A DNA stretch of 23,223 nt from Oscillospiraceae bacterium (GCA_015066165.1 SVOX01000008.1:1-23223); one strand, 5' to 3'. Numbered from the stretch's first letter, positions 7,208-15,113 are shown. Made by a program: numbers and translations. Notes: generated from the letters alone by a model not told the origin.

Positions 7208-9154
7208 ATGATTAAAATTACATTAAAAGGTGACGTTGTAAAGGAATATCAAAAGGGCATTACCGCTTATGAAGTTGCTAAAGATATTAGCATGGGACTT
7301 GCTAAAGCGGCTTGCGCTGTTAGAATTAACGGACAAAACGCCGACCTTAGAACCGAACTTAAAGAAGACTGCGCTCTTGAGATTTTAACCTTTGATGATG
7401 AATACGGCAGATGGACGTTCCGTCATACTGCTTCGCATATTTTGGCTCAAGCGGTAAAACGTCTTTACCCAAATGCAAAATTAGCAATTGGCCCTGCAGT
7501 TGACGACGGTTTTTATTACGATTTTGACATTGAACAAAAATTCACTCCCGAAGACCTTGAAAAAATTGAGAGTGAAATGAAAAAAATTGTAAAAGAAGAT
7601 ATCAAACTTGAGCGTTTTGTTTTACCCCAAGCCGAAGCAGTCGCTAAATTTAAGGCAGAAGATGAACCTTACAAGGTAGAACTTGCAGAAGGTATTGCCG
7701 AAGGCGAAGAAGTAAGTTTTTATTCACAAGGTGATTTTTGCGACCTTTGTGCCGGCGCTCACCTTATGTCAACAGGTGTTGTTAAGGCGTTTAAACTCAC
7801 CTCCGCTACAGGCGCTTACTGGCGTGGCGATTCTTCACGCAAAATGCTTTGCCGTGTTTACGGTACTGCATTTCCAAAGGCATCAATGCTTGAAGAACAT
7901 TTAACAATGTTGGAAGAAGCAAAAAAGCGTGACCATAACAAGTTGGGTAGAGAATTAGAACTCTTTACAACGGTTGACGTTATTGGCCAAGGTCTTCCAA
8001 TAATGCTTCCAAAGGGCACCAAAATTCTTCAAATTTTGCAACGCTTTGTTGAAGATGAAGAAGAAAGAAGAGGTTGGCTTCGTACCAAAACTCCTTTAAT
8101 GGCAAAAAGTGACCTTTATAAAATTTCGGGACACTGGGACCATTATTTAGACGGTATGTTTGTTTTGGGTGATCCGCAAGATGACAGTAAAGAATGTTTT
8201 GCACTTCGTCCAATGACTTGTCCTTTCCAATATCAAGCGTACTTAAACCGTGCTCGCAGTTACCGTGATTTACCGCTTCGTTACGGTGAAACTTCTACGC
8301 TTTTCAGAAATGAAGAATCGGGCGAAATGCACGGTCTTATCCGTGTTCGTCAGTTCACAATTTCGGAAGGGCACTTAATTTGTACTCCCGAACAACTTGA
8401 AGAAGAATTCAAGGGTAGTTTGGAACTTGCAATTTATATGCTTAAAACTTTGGGACTTTATGAAGACGTTTCTTACCGTTTCTCACAATGGGATCCTAAT
8501 GACAGCGAAAAATATATTGGTACTAAAGAACAATGGGACGAAGCACAGGATATGATGTCAAAAATTCTTGACCATTTAGAAATCCCTTATAAAGTTGGTG
8601 TTGGTGAAGCGGCATTCTATGGTCCTAAACTTGATATTCAAATCAAGAACGTTTACGGCAAAGAAGATACTCTTATTACCATTCAAATCGACCAAATGTT
8701 AGCCGAAAAGTTTGGTATGGAATATGTTGACCGTGACGGTCAAAAGAAAAACCCATACATCATTCACCGTACTTCAATCGGTTGTTATGAACGTACTTTG
8801 GCATTGCTTATTGAAAAATACGCAGGTGCTTTCCCAATGTGGTTGGCTCCTACTCAAATTAAAATTTTACCAATTGCCGACAGACATCTTGATTACGCTT
8901 ATGACGTTAAAAAACAACTTGAAGCCAAAGGTATGCGTGTAGAACTTGATGACCGTAACGAAAAAATCGGTTACAAAATTCGTGAAGCCCGTCTTCAAAA
9001 AGTTCCGTATATGTTGGTTATTGGTGACAGCGAAGTTGAAGCAGGTGCAGTGGCTGTTCGCAGGCGTGGCGAAAACGGTGATTTGGGCGCTATGCAGTTG
9101 CAAGAATTCATTGACCGCGCGGTAGAAGAAGTTGAAACAAAGGTTATAAAATAA
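7208..9154 (+). CDS. thrS: threonyl-tRNA synthetase
   Basis: This cytoplasmic class II aminoacyl-tRNA synthetase charges tRNA-Thr. The 648 residues match the bacterial four-domain form. There is a TGS domain (about 1-62). The second N-terminal (editing) domain has HTASH (His73, His77) and Cys181-x3-His185, the editing-site residues that clear Ser-tRNA-Thr. The catalytic core carries Cys338 (MTCPFQ), His389 (ISEGH) and His520 (IHRTSIG), matching the zinc ligands. The EAAFYGPKLD motif is present, and a C-terminal anticodon-binding domain (about 540-648) ends the protein. ATG 7208 is chosen because CAGGAGG precedes it; the frame extends upstream only into the T-box. Expression is controlled by the T-box leader. 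Confidence 0.98.
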   Translation: MIKITLKGDVVKEYQKGITAYEVAKDISMGLAKAACAVRINGQNADLRTELKEDCALEILTFDDEYGRWTFRHTASHILAQAVKRLYPNAKLAIGPAVDDGFYYDFDIEQKFTPEDLEKIESEMKKIVKEDIKLERFVLPQAEAVAKFKAEDEPYKVELAEGIAEGEEVSFYSQGDFCDLCAGAHLMSTGVVKAFKLTSATGAYWRGDSSRKMLCRVYGTAFPKASMLEEHLTMLEEAKKRDHNKLGRELELFTTVDVIGQGLPIMLPKGTKILQILQRFVEDEEERRGWLRTKTPLMAKSDLYKISGHWDHYLDGMFVLGDPQDDSKECFALRPMTCPFQYQAYLNRARSYRDLPLRYGETSTLFRNEESGEMHGLIRVRQFTISEGHLICTPEQLEEEFKGSLELAIYMLKTLGLYEDVSYRFSQWDPNDSEKYIGTKEQWDEAQDMMSKILDHLEIPYKVGVGEAAFYGPKLDIQIKNVYGKEDTLITIQIDQMLAEKFGMEYVDRDGQKKNPYIIHRTSIGCYERTLALLIEKYAGAFPMWLAPTQIKILPIADRHLDYAYDVKKQLEAKGMRVELDDRNEKIGYKIREARLQKVPYMLVIGDSEVEAGAVAVRRRGENGDLGAMQLQEFIDRAVEEVETKVIK

Positions 9155-9158
9155 TTAA

Positions 9159-9200
9159 AAAATCTCTCGATTAGTTCATTAAAACTAATTGAGAGATTTT
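9159..9200. terminator. bidirectional terminator between thrS and the convergent carboxypeptidase gene
   Basis: The arms 9159-9176 and 9183-9200 form an 18-bp stem with one G-T pair and a CATTAA loop. On the plus strand the stem ends in TTTT and is followed by CTTTTTCT; on the minus strand the flank also gives a T run. It can therefore serve both converging genes. Confidence 0.88.
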
Positions 9201-9249
9201 CTTTTTCTATTTACTTTTCTTTAGAGAATAAACTATTTAGAAGTGTTTT

Positions 9250-10569
9250 TTATTCCTTATCATATGGAATATATCTTACTTTGCGTCTTTTTCTTCCGCG
9301 GTTGATGTAGAAGAAAAAGAATATAAAAATCAGAACGGCAATTATAATTACAGCGTATATAATTTTCATATAACTGCTTGAAAAAAAGTTTTCAAACGCT
9401 CTTGCCATCATAAGCAGGTCGCTTTTTTCAACATCGTTTCCTGCAACAAGGTCAACCGTACCTATCTTCTTTTCGGCGTAGTAAACTTCGGCTTTTCCTA
9501 AAACGTCACCTTTTTTTATCGGGGCGTCAACCGTTTCTGAAATAAAGGAATTCTTGATTACCAAAGTTGACTGGTCGGCACCGTTTGGAAGTATTGTAGA
9601 AAACGGCTTTTTAAAATAAAGCGAAACAAAATCGGTTTCCATTGAAAGTTCAACCGGAATTTCACAAACTGGCTCGTCGGAATTTGCTACTTCTTTGTAA
9701 GAAAAATTGTTAAACGCCCAACGGTAAAGTTCTTTTGATTCGTAAAAGTCATATCTTTTTGACAAACTGTTTGTGCAACCAAAAAGTATGCACATATAGT
9801 TGTAACCGTTGTAAGAGGCGGTACTCACTAAACATCTGCCCGCAGCATCGGTAAAACCGGTTTTAACACCACTCGCATATTGATACCAATAATTTGTGGA
9901 TTTATCAAGCAAAAAGTTTGTTGTTGAAAGGGTGCGGGTAGTGCCTTTTGTGGTGGTTATTTTGTAGCGTGAAGCCGAAGTTACGGTTTTGAACAATTCG
10001 TATTGTAAAGCGTGTTTTGTTAAAATATAAGTATCCTTTACAGTTGTATATGTTTCTTCTTCGTGGAGCCCTACAGGGTTTGAATAATGTGTTCCGGTAA
10101 GTCCTAACGCCTTTGCTTTGTCGTTCATCATTTTAACAAAATTTTCGTAACTTCCGCCAAAATATTCAGCCGCTAAGTAGGTGCAGTCACCGTAGGAAGA
10201 AAGCAAAACTGTGTACAACAAGTCGAGATGGGTTAGTTCTTCACCTTTTTGTAATAACGAAACCGATAGCCCTGTTCCCAAAACCACGTCAAGACATGAT
10301 TGGTTTATCTTGATTTTGGCTTCAGGGTTAAATTTTTTGCTTTCAAGCATTAACACCGCTGTCATAATTTTTGTGATTGAAGCGGGGTAAACCTTTTGAT
10401 TAATATTTTTTTCAAACAGTATTTCTTCAGTATCGAGCGAAATGAGCATTCCCGCTTTTGCCGAAATATCAACTCCCGTGACTTCGTATGCAGAAGCGGT
10501 TATAGGGCAAAAAACAGTTAAAATTGTTAAAAAACATATAAAAATAATGGAAAAAGTCTTTTTTACCAT
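9250..10569 (-). CDS. D-alanyl-D-alanine carboxypeptidase (penicillin-binding, DacF/PBP5-like) with altered second motif
   Basis: This family trims the terminal D-Ala from peptidoglycan stem peptides on the outer face of the membrane. The 439-residue protein has a signal peptide (about 1-27, cleavage probably after ASA), then the peptidase S11 domain with SITK (Ser64 nucleophile, Lys67) and KTG (236-238), then a PBP5-type C-terminal beta domain. A true transmembrane helix near residues 399-421 and a basic tail end it; many PBP5 proteins have only an amphipathic helix. The second motif, normally SGN, aligns as SYG (Ser125-Tyr126-Gly127 in LLSSYGDC), so the usual Asn is missing. Activity is therefore uncertain. 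GGAGA precedes the start. It is a single-gene unit, convergent with thrS and divergent from the phosphoesterase gene. Confidence 0.92.
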   Translation of the reverse strand: MVKKTFSIIFICFLTILTVFCPITASAYEVTGVDISAKAGMLISLDTEEILFEKNINQKVYPASITKIMTAVLMLESKKFNPEAKIKINQSCLDVVLGTGLSVSLLQKGEELTHLDLLYTVLLSSYGDCTYLAAEYFGGSYENFVKMMNDKAKALGLTGTHYSNPVGLHEEETYTTVKDTYILTKHALQYELFKTVTSASRYKITTTKGTTRTLSTTNFLLDKSTNYWYQYASGVKTGFTDAAGRCLVSTASYNGYNYMCILFGCTNSLSKRYDFYESKELYRWAFNNFSYKEVANSDEPVCEIPVELSMETDFVSLYFKKPFSTILPNGADQSTLVIKNSFISETVDAPIKKGDVLGKAEVYYAEKKIGTVDLVAGNDVEKSDLLMMARAFENFFSSSYMKIIYAVIIIAVLIFIFFFFYINRGRKRRKVRYIPYDKE

Positions 10570-10603
10570 AGAAATCTCCTTAAAAGTATGTTACAATAAC
10601 TAT

Positions 10604-10612
10604 ATTATATCA
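10604..10612 (-). promoter_or_regulatory. extended -10 promoter of the carboxypeptidase gene
   Basis: On the minus strand TGATATAAT gives a perfect TATAAT (10604-10609) preceded by TGN. The -35 region (about 10626-10631, TTTAAA) is poor, as often seen with extended -10 promoters. The transcript would start near 10597, close to 30 nt before the start codon. Confidence 0.65.
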
Positions 10613-10660
10613 CAAATACAATTTTTTTAAAGTGTTTTTTGTAAAAAGAGGTGAAAATAC

Positions 10661-11374
10661 TTGGTTTATGTAACTGGCGATATGCACGGCGAACTTGAAC
10701 GGCTTTACGATAAGAATTTTCGCAAACTGAAAAGCGGTGACGTACTTATAGTTTGCGGTGACTTTGGTTATATTTTTGACGGCTCTAAAACCGAGCGGGA
10801 AGTAATTAATTATCTTGCTACAAGGCGTTTCGTTACCGCATTTGTTGACGGAACTCACGACAATCTTGAAAGAATTGGGCGTTCCCGTGTGACGTATTGG
10901 CACGGAGGTATGGTACATAGAATAAAAGGTAATTTAATACACTTGATGCGTGGACAAATTTTTGGTATTGACGGTAATACTTTTTTCACCTTTGGCGGTG
11001 GGGAGAGCACCGATAAAGATATGCGCCGTGACCAAGGTAACTGGTGGAGCGAAGAAGAACCGACTGCGCTTGAAATGGCAGATGGGGCAAAAGCATTGGA
11101 CGAAGCGGGGCTAAAAGTTGATTATATGATAACCCACGAACCACCTTCACTTGTAAAAAGTGCAATGCTTTTAAGAAAAGGTAGCGCAGACAGAATAAAC
11201 AAGTTAAACGGTTTTTTTGAAGAAATTGGTAAAGCGGTTAATTTTAAACATTGGTACTTTGGTTCTTTGCACGAAGACCGAGTTATAACACCGCACCACA
11301 CTTGCTTGTTTAAAAATATGATTGCCATTGAACCCAAAAAAGTTGTTGGCGATAAAGACGAGTTAATTACTTGA
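10661..11374 (+). CDS. calcineurin-like metallophosphoesterase with substituted metal-site residues
   Basis: This is a 237-residue cytoplasmic member of the calcineurin-like phosphoesterase fold; the substrate is unknown. Family motifs in order are GDMHG (Asp7, His9), GDFGYIF (Asp34), GTHDN (64-68), MRGQIF and FGGGES, THEPP (His159) and GSLHED (201-206). The usual third motif is GNHD or GNHE, and the last is GHxH. Here the Asn is Thr65 and the first His is Ser202, so two expected metal ligands are replaced. The enzyme may be inactive or use a different metal geometry. The start is TTG at 10661: AGAGGTG at 10648-10653 is well spaced, and the next ATG falls within the essential GDMHG motif. Divergent from the carboxypeptidase gene. 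Confidence 0.8.
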   Translation: MVYVTGDMHGELERLYDKNFRKLKSGDVLIVCGDFGYIFDGSKTEREVINYLATRRFVTAFVDGTHDNLERIGRSRVTYWHGGMVHRIKGNLIHLMRGQIFGIDGNTFFTFGGGESTDKDMRRDQGNWWSEEEPTALEMADGAKALDEAGLKVDYMITHEPPSLVKSAMLLRKGSADRINKLNGFFEEIGKAVNFKHWYFGSLHEDRVITPHHTCLFKNMIAIEPKKVVGDKDELIT

Positions 11375-11380
11375 CAAGTG

Positions 11381-11389
11381 TGTTATAAT
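11381..11389 (+). promoter_or_regulatory. extended -10 promoter of the pseudokinase gene
   Basis: TGTTATAAT gives a perfect TATAAT (11384-11389) with the TGN extension. A TTGACA at 11371-11376 is only 7 nt upstream and so cannot be its -35 element. The start point would be near 11396, before the CGGAGG ribosome binding site. It lets the downstream gene be expressed apart from the phosphoesterase gene. Confidence 0.6.
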
Positions 11390-11422
11390 ATTTAAAGAAA
11401 AAATTTTTTTCGGAGGTTATTT

Positions 11423-13141
11423 ATGTTTGATACCGAAAATTTATGTATGGGTTGTATGAACGATAACGGTGGGGAACAGGTTTGCTCTGTTTGCGGTTAT
11501 GATTCTACAATACAAAATCATTCCCAGGCATTACCCACAAAGTTTGTGATTGAAAACCGTTATATTGTTGGTAAAGTTTTATCAGCAAACGGTGAGGGTA
11601 TAACCTATATCGGTTGGGATAAGTCAACCGAGAAAATTGTTAATATTAAAGAGTATTTTCCATTGGGCGTGGCTGTTAGAAATCCTGATGCTACAGTTTC
11701 TATAAGCCAAGAAAAGAAGTATGCCTTTAACGAGGGTTTGCTTGAATTTATGGAAATCAACCGTTTTATAATGCGTCAAGCCATTCCCGCAGTTGCAAGT
11801 TGTTTTGGTGTTTTTGAGTGTGGCGGAACTGCTTATGCCATACTTGAAAATATTCAAGGTATAACTTTGCGTGATTTTCTTGACCGTAACGGCGGTACTT
11901 TAAAGTGGGAACAGGCCCGTGCGCTTTTGTTACCGCTTATTGATGCTATAAAAGAAATGAACGATAACGGTATTATCCATAAAGGTATATCACCTGAAAC
12001 TATTATTGTTGGTCGTGACGGTAAACTTTACATAAAAGATTACAGCATTAAAAATCTTCGTTTAGAAGGTAATGAAATTGAAAGCGAATTGTATGACGGT
12101 TATGCCGCTGTGGAACAGTATGGAATTTATGAAATGCCTGTTGGCGCATTTACCGACGTTTACGGTTTTAGCGCAACCCTTTTCAATGTTTTAATAGGAA
12201 CAAACATTCCAAAAGCCACAGTAAGAGTTAGCGACCAAAGTCTTTCAATTCCTGCAAGATTTGTTGAAGTGTTGCCACGTCACGTGTTGGCGGCTTTGGC
12301 AAACGGACTTAAAGTAAAACCCAGTGAGCGTACAAAGGATATAGAAACCTTTAAAAATGAACTGGTTTACGGCGAAATTCCCGAACAGGAAGTAAAACCC
12401 GTAGTTCAAGACATATCCTCTAAAAAACCAACTAAAGAACAAAAACGCAAAAAACAAAAATCAAACGTGAAATATGCTTTAATTTCGGCGTTGGCAACAG
12501 TTTCGGTATTTTTAGTAATTGGGGCAGTTCTCATTTTCACTGTTTTCAAAGATGATGTTTTTGGCACAAAATCACAACCTAGTGAAAGCACGTTGGCTTC
12601 TTCCGCACCCGAGGTTGATGAAATTGGTTCGGTTGACAGTGATGCGGTTGAAAGTGTTAAACTTTACAAAGTGCCCGCATTCACAGGCAAAACTTATGCC
12701 GAAATTATAGATGACGAAGAAAATGATAAGTTTGAATTTGTTATAAAAGCAAAAGTATATTCAAACAATTACGCTAAAGGCAAGGTTTGTGAACAGTCGG
12801 TTAAAGAGGGTAGCGAGGTTGAGCGAGACACTAAAATTGAACTAACAATCAGTTTGGGCAAGGAAGAATTTAAAATGCCTAACGTTGTTGGTCTTGATGA
12901 GCAAACCGCTAAACTTGAACTTTTAAAGGCAGGTTTCCTTTATGATAATATTGAAGTTTTGGAAAAATACGATGAACAAAGCGAACCTGGTATTATTTTA
13001 ACGCAAAGCCCTGAAAATAAAAAGAAAGTCACCGCCGAAAGTGTTGTTAAAATTTATAAAAACACTTACGAAGGTCAAGCCCCAATGGGTGACACCGATG
13101 ACAGCGCAATACTTTCAGACATTTTGGCAACTACGCCGTAA
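11423..13141 (+). CDS. zinc-finger / pseudokinase / transmembrane / PASTA-repeat protein
   Basis: This 572-residue protein resembles membrane Ser/Thr kinases of the PrkC/Stk type but should not be catalytic. Residues 8-24 hold a Cys4 zinc-finger motif (C8xxC11, C21xxC24). A kinase-like domain spans about 45-312. It has a glycine loop (NGEGITYIG, 55-63), Lys76 in VNIKEYFP, HKGISPET (186-193) where HRDxxPEN is expected, KDYS (205-208) in place of DFG, and GYAAVEQYG (226-234), which matches the activation-segment end. The catalytic Asp of HRD is Gly188 and the metal-binding Asn is Thr193, so phosphotransfer should be lost, while ATP binding through Lys76 and Asp206 may remain. A basic linker (334-350), a transmembrane helix (about 350-375) and two PASTA repeats (about 415-478 and 482-547) follow. 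PASTA repeats sense muropeptides or lipid II outside the cell. A role as a scaffold or sensor for wall state is inferred. Confidence 0.88.
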   Translation: MFDTENLCMGCMNDNGGEQVCSVCGYDSTIQNHSQALPTKFVIENRYIVGKVLSANGEGITYIGWDKSTEKIVNIKEYFPLGVAVRNPDATVSISQEKKYAFNEGLLEFMEINRFIMRQAIPAVASCFGVFECGGTAYAILENIQGITLRDFLDRNGGTLKWEQARALLLPLIDAIKEMNDNGIIHKGISPETIIVGRDGKLYIKDYSIKNLRLEGNEIESELYDGYAAVEQYGIYEMPVGAFTDVYGFSATLFNVLIGTNIPKATVRVSDQSLSIPARFVEVLPRHVLAALANGLKVKPSERTKDIETFKNELVYGEIPEQEVKPVVQDISSKKPTKEQKRKKQKSNVKYALISALATVSVFLVIGAVLIFTVFKDDVFGTKSQPSESTLASSAPEVDEIGSVDSDAVESVKLYKVPAFTGKTYAEIIDDEENDKFEFVIKAKVYSNNYAKGKVCEQSVKEGSEVERDTKIELTISLGKEEFKMPNVVGLDEQTAKLELLKAGFLYDNIEVLEKYDEQSEPGIILTQSPENKKKVTAESVVKIYKNTYEGQAPMGDTDDSAILSDILATTP

Positions 13142-13149
13142 AAAAGTAC

Positions 13150-13178
13150 TTGATTTTTTAAAATACATATGTTATAAT
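13150..13178 (+). promoter_or_regulatory. promoter of the rimP-nusA-infB operon
   Basis: TTGATT (13150-13155), a 17-nt spacer and TATAAT (13173-13178) preceded by TGT (extended -10) form a strong sigma-A promoter just after the pseudokinase gene. Transcription should start near 13185. Confidence 0.85.
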
Positions 13179-13194
13179 GCTTTTAACGAGTAAG

Positions 13195-13230
13195 AAAGGT
13201 GAGTGGCAAAAAGCCGCTCACTTTTGTTTT
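13195..13230 (+). terminator. attenuator-like hairpin in the rimP-nusA leader
   Basis: GTGAGTGGC (13199-13207) pairs with GCCGCTCAC (13213-13221) around AAAAA. AAAG (13195-13198) extends the stem against the following T residues. TTTTGTTTT completes an intrinsic-terminator form only about 10 nt after the predicted start point and before the AAGGAGG of rimP. Full termination here would silence the operon, so it is probably a regulated attenuator. NusA stimulates such terminators, which makes feedback by NusA plausible; I recall a similar autoregulation described for the Bacillus subtilis nusA operon. Confidence 0.7.
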
Positions 13231-13246
13231 GCAAGGAGGCGATGTG

Positions 13247-13696
13247 ATGGCAAATGCTGCTGAAAGAGTTTATGAACTCATTAAAGAAACCGTAGAAAAT
13301 CAAGGTGTTGAACTTTGGGACGTTCGCTTTTTGAAAGAGGGGGCTTCATGGTATTTGCGTGTTTTCATAGATAAGCCGGAAGGTATAAATATTGATGATT
13401 GCACAAACGTATCCCATGCTATTGACCCTGTTATTGACGAGGCCGACCCAATAGATAAATCTTATTATCTTGAGGTTTGTTCGTGCGGAATAGAACGTGA
13501 ACTTGTAAAACCTTGGCATTTTGAGAAGGTTATAGGTGAAAAAATAAAGGTGAAACTTTATAAAGCGGTTGACGGTTTGAAAGAAATTGAGGGAACTTTA
13601 GTTTCTTTTGATGAAACCGTAAAACTTGAAGCCGAAGGCAAAACTTATGAATTCGATTTTAAAGAAATTTCAAAAGCGAATTTATGCGACTTATAA
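13247..13696 (+). CDS. rimP: ribosome maturation factor RimP
   Basis: RimP binds the free 30S subunit and helps assemble its head and decoding region. The 149-residue product has the N-terminal alpha/beta domain (VELWDVRFLKEG, then the WYLRVFIDKPEGINIDDC segment) with the family signature YYLEVCSCGIERELVKPWHF, whose usual form is YxLEVSSPGIxRPL, and a C-terminal SH3-like domain (about 90-149). The Ser-Pro of the SSPG motif is Ser-Cys here. ATG 13247 is chosen because AAGGAGG (13233-13239) sits 7 nt upstream; an earlier in-frame start at 13199 falls inside the hairpin. It is the first gene of the nusA-infB operon, as in Bacillus (where it was called ylxS). Confidence 0.93.
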   Translation: MANAAERVYELIKETVENQGVELWDVRFLKEGASWYLRVFIDKPEGINIDDCTNVSHAIDPVIDEADPIDKSYYLEVCSCGIERELVKPWHFEKVIGEKIKVKLYKAVDGLKEIEGTLVSFDETVKLEAEGKTYEFDFKEISKANLCDL

Positions 13697-13735
13697 TGAA
13701 TATTAAATATTATTGTTTGGAGGAATCAAGAAAAA

Positions 13736-14818
13736 ATGGCTAATAAGAAGAAAACCAAAAAGACAGATAATACGGCTGAATTTTTTACAGCCCTTGCTCT
13801 TATGGAAGAAGAAAGAGGTATTCCAAAGGAATTCATTGCAGAAAAAATTGCTGATGCAATTGTTGTTGCTGCCCGTAAGGATTACGGCGGAAACGAAATT
13901 GTTTCTTGCGTAATTGACTGTGAAAACCAAATTTTTTCGGTTACAGCACGTAAGACAGTTGTTGACGAAGTTTTGGACCCTTACACCGAAATTTCAAAAG
14001 AAGACGCTGCCGCTATTGACCCTAAATCTATTGAACAGGGATTTGTTGATATTCCGCTCGACACAAGAAAGTTTGGTCGTGTTGTAGCGCAAAATTCTAA
14101 AAATAATTTCCGTCAAGGTGTTCGTGATGCTGAACGTGGTCAAACTTTGGCTGAATTCCAAAGCAAAACCCGTGAACTTGTAACTGCAGTTGTTCAAAAG
14201 ATTGATCCTAAAACAGGTAACGCTATTTTGACTATCGGTCACAGCGAAGCAACATTGCCAAAACTTGAACAAGTGCCTGACGAAATGCTTAAAGAAGGCG
14301 ACCACATCAAAGTTTACGTGGTAGATGTTAAGGAAACTGAACGTGGTGCCCGTATAATGTTATCCCGTACACATCCGGGTCTTGTAAAGCGTCTTTTTGA
14401 AAAGGAAGTACCCGAAATTTTTGACGGTACAATTGAAATTAAATCGGTTTCACGTCAAGCCGGTTCAAGAACCAAAATTGCGGTTTACTCACCCGACCCT
14501 GAAGTTGATGCTGTTGGCGCTTGTATAGGCCCTAAAGGCGAACGTGTTAACAACATTGTTAACGAACTTGCAGGCGAAAAAATTGATATTGTAAAATACA
14601 GCGAAGACCCAACACTCTTTGTTGCAGAGGCATTGTCTCCTGCAAGAGTGGCTTCGGTTGAAATTGAATCTATGGAACCCAAGGTTTGCAAAGCAAGTGT
14701 TCCCGAAGAACAGTTGTCACTTGCTATTGGTAACAAGGGTCAAAATGTACGCCTTGCCGCTAAACTTACCGGTTGGAAAATTGATATTCATCCTGAAAGC
14801 GGTTTCTTTGGCGAATAA
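13736..14818 (+). CDS. nusA: transcription termination/antitermination factor NusA
   Basis: NusA binds RNA polymerase and controls pausing, intrinsic termination and antitermination. The 360 residues have the Gram-positive layout. The N-terminal RNA-polymerase-binding domain (about 10-130) has EERGIPKEFIAEKIADA. An S1 domain (about 136-205) has ILTIGHSEATLPK and DHIKVYVVDV. KH1 (GACIGPKGERVNNI) and KH2 (SLAIGNKGQNVRLA) each carry the GxxG RNA-binding turn. There are no C-terminal acidic repeats, as expected outside Proteobacteria. TTGGAGGAA precedes the ATG. It may regulate its own operon through the leader hairpin at 13195-13230. Confidence 0.97.
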   Translation: MANKKKTKKTDNTAEFFTALALMEEERGIPKEFIAEKIADAIVVAARKDYGGNEIVSCVIDCENQIFSVTARKTVVDEVLDPYTEISKEDAAAIDPKSIEQGFVDIPLDTRKFGRVVAQNSKNNFRQGVRDAERGQTLAEFQSKTRELVTAVVQKIDPKTGNAILTIGHSEATLPKLEQVPDEMLKEGDHIKVYVVDVKETERGARIMLSRTHPGLVKRLFEKEVPEIFDGTIEIKSVSRQAGSRTKIAVYSPDPEVDAVGACIGPKGERVNNIVNELAGEKIDIVKYSEDPTLFVAEALSPARVASVEIESMEPKVCKASVPEEQLSLAIGNKGQNVRLAAKLTGWKIDIHPESGFFGE

Positions 14819-14840
14819 TAATTTAAAGTGAGATTTTATT

Positions 14841-15113
14841 ATGAGTACTAAAAAAATACCAATGCGAATGTGCATTGCTTGTCGTGAAATGAAACCTAAA
14901 AGAGAACTTGTAAGAGTTGTTAAAACTCCCGAAGGTGAAATAAAACTTGATTTGAGCGGCAAGTTAAACGGCAGAGGAGCATATCTTTGTAAATCGGTGG
15001 AATGTTTAAAAAAAGCCGAAAAATCGGGTGCATTGGCAAGAGCATTTTCGATGGCTGTTTCTAAAGAAATTTATTCTTCACTTGAAAGGCAACTTCTCTC
15101 TAATGAAGAATAA
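14841..15113 (+). CDS. rnpM: RNase P-modulating protein RnpM (YlxR, DUF448)
   Basis: This small RNA-binding protein of the YlxR family is reported to modulate RNase P in Bacillus. The 90-residue product shows the family's two signatures: MRMCIACREMKPKRELVRVV near the N-terminus and GKLNGRGAYLC in the middle. In Bacillus and Clostridia this gene lies between nusA and the L7Ae-like gene, as here. A short ribosome binding site (AAGTGAG) precedes the ATG. Its 3' end overlaps the next gene by 11 bp. Confidence 0.92.
   Translation: MSTKKIPMRMCIACREMKPKRELVRVVKTPEGEIKLDLSGKLNGRGAYLCKSVECLKKAEKSGALARAFSMAVSKEIYSSLERQLLSNEE

Noticed and set aside
10610..10918. 102-residue minus-strand frame across the start of the phosphoesterase gene
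   Set aside because: It covers the extended -10 promoter of the carboxypeptidase gene and antisense of conserved phosphoesterase motifs; no family similarity is apparent.
11371..11389. TTGACA followed by TATAAT just after the phosphoesterase gene, looking like a perfect promoter
   Set aside because: The spacing is 7 nt, far from the required 16-18. Only the extended -10 element was kept.
13199..13246. Longer rimP start at 13199
   Set aside because: It lies within the leader hairpin; AAGGAGG at 13233-13239 fits ATG 13247.
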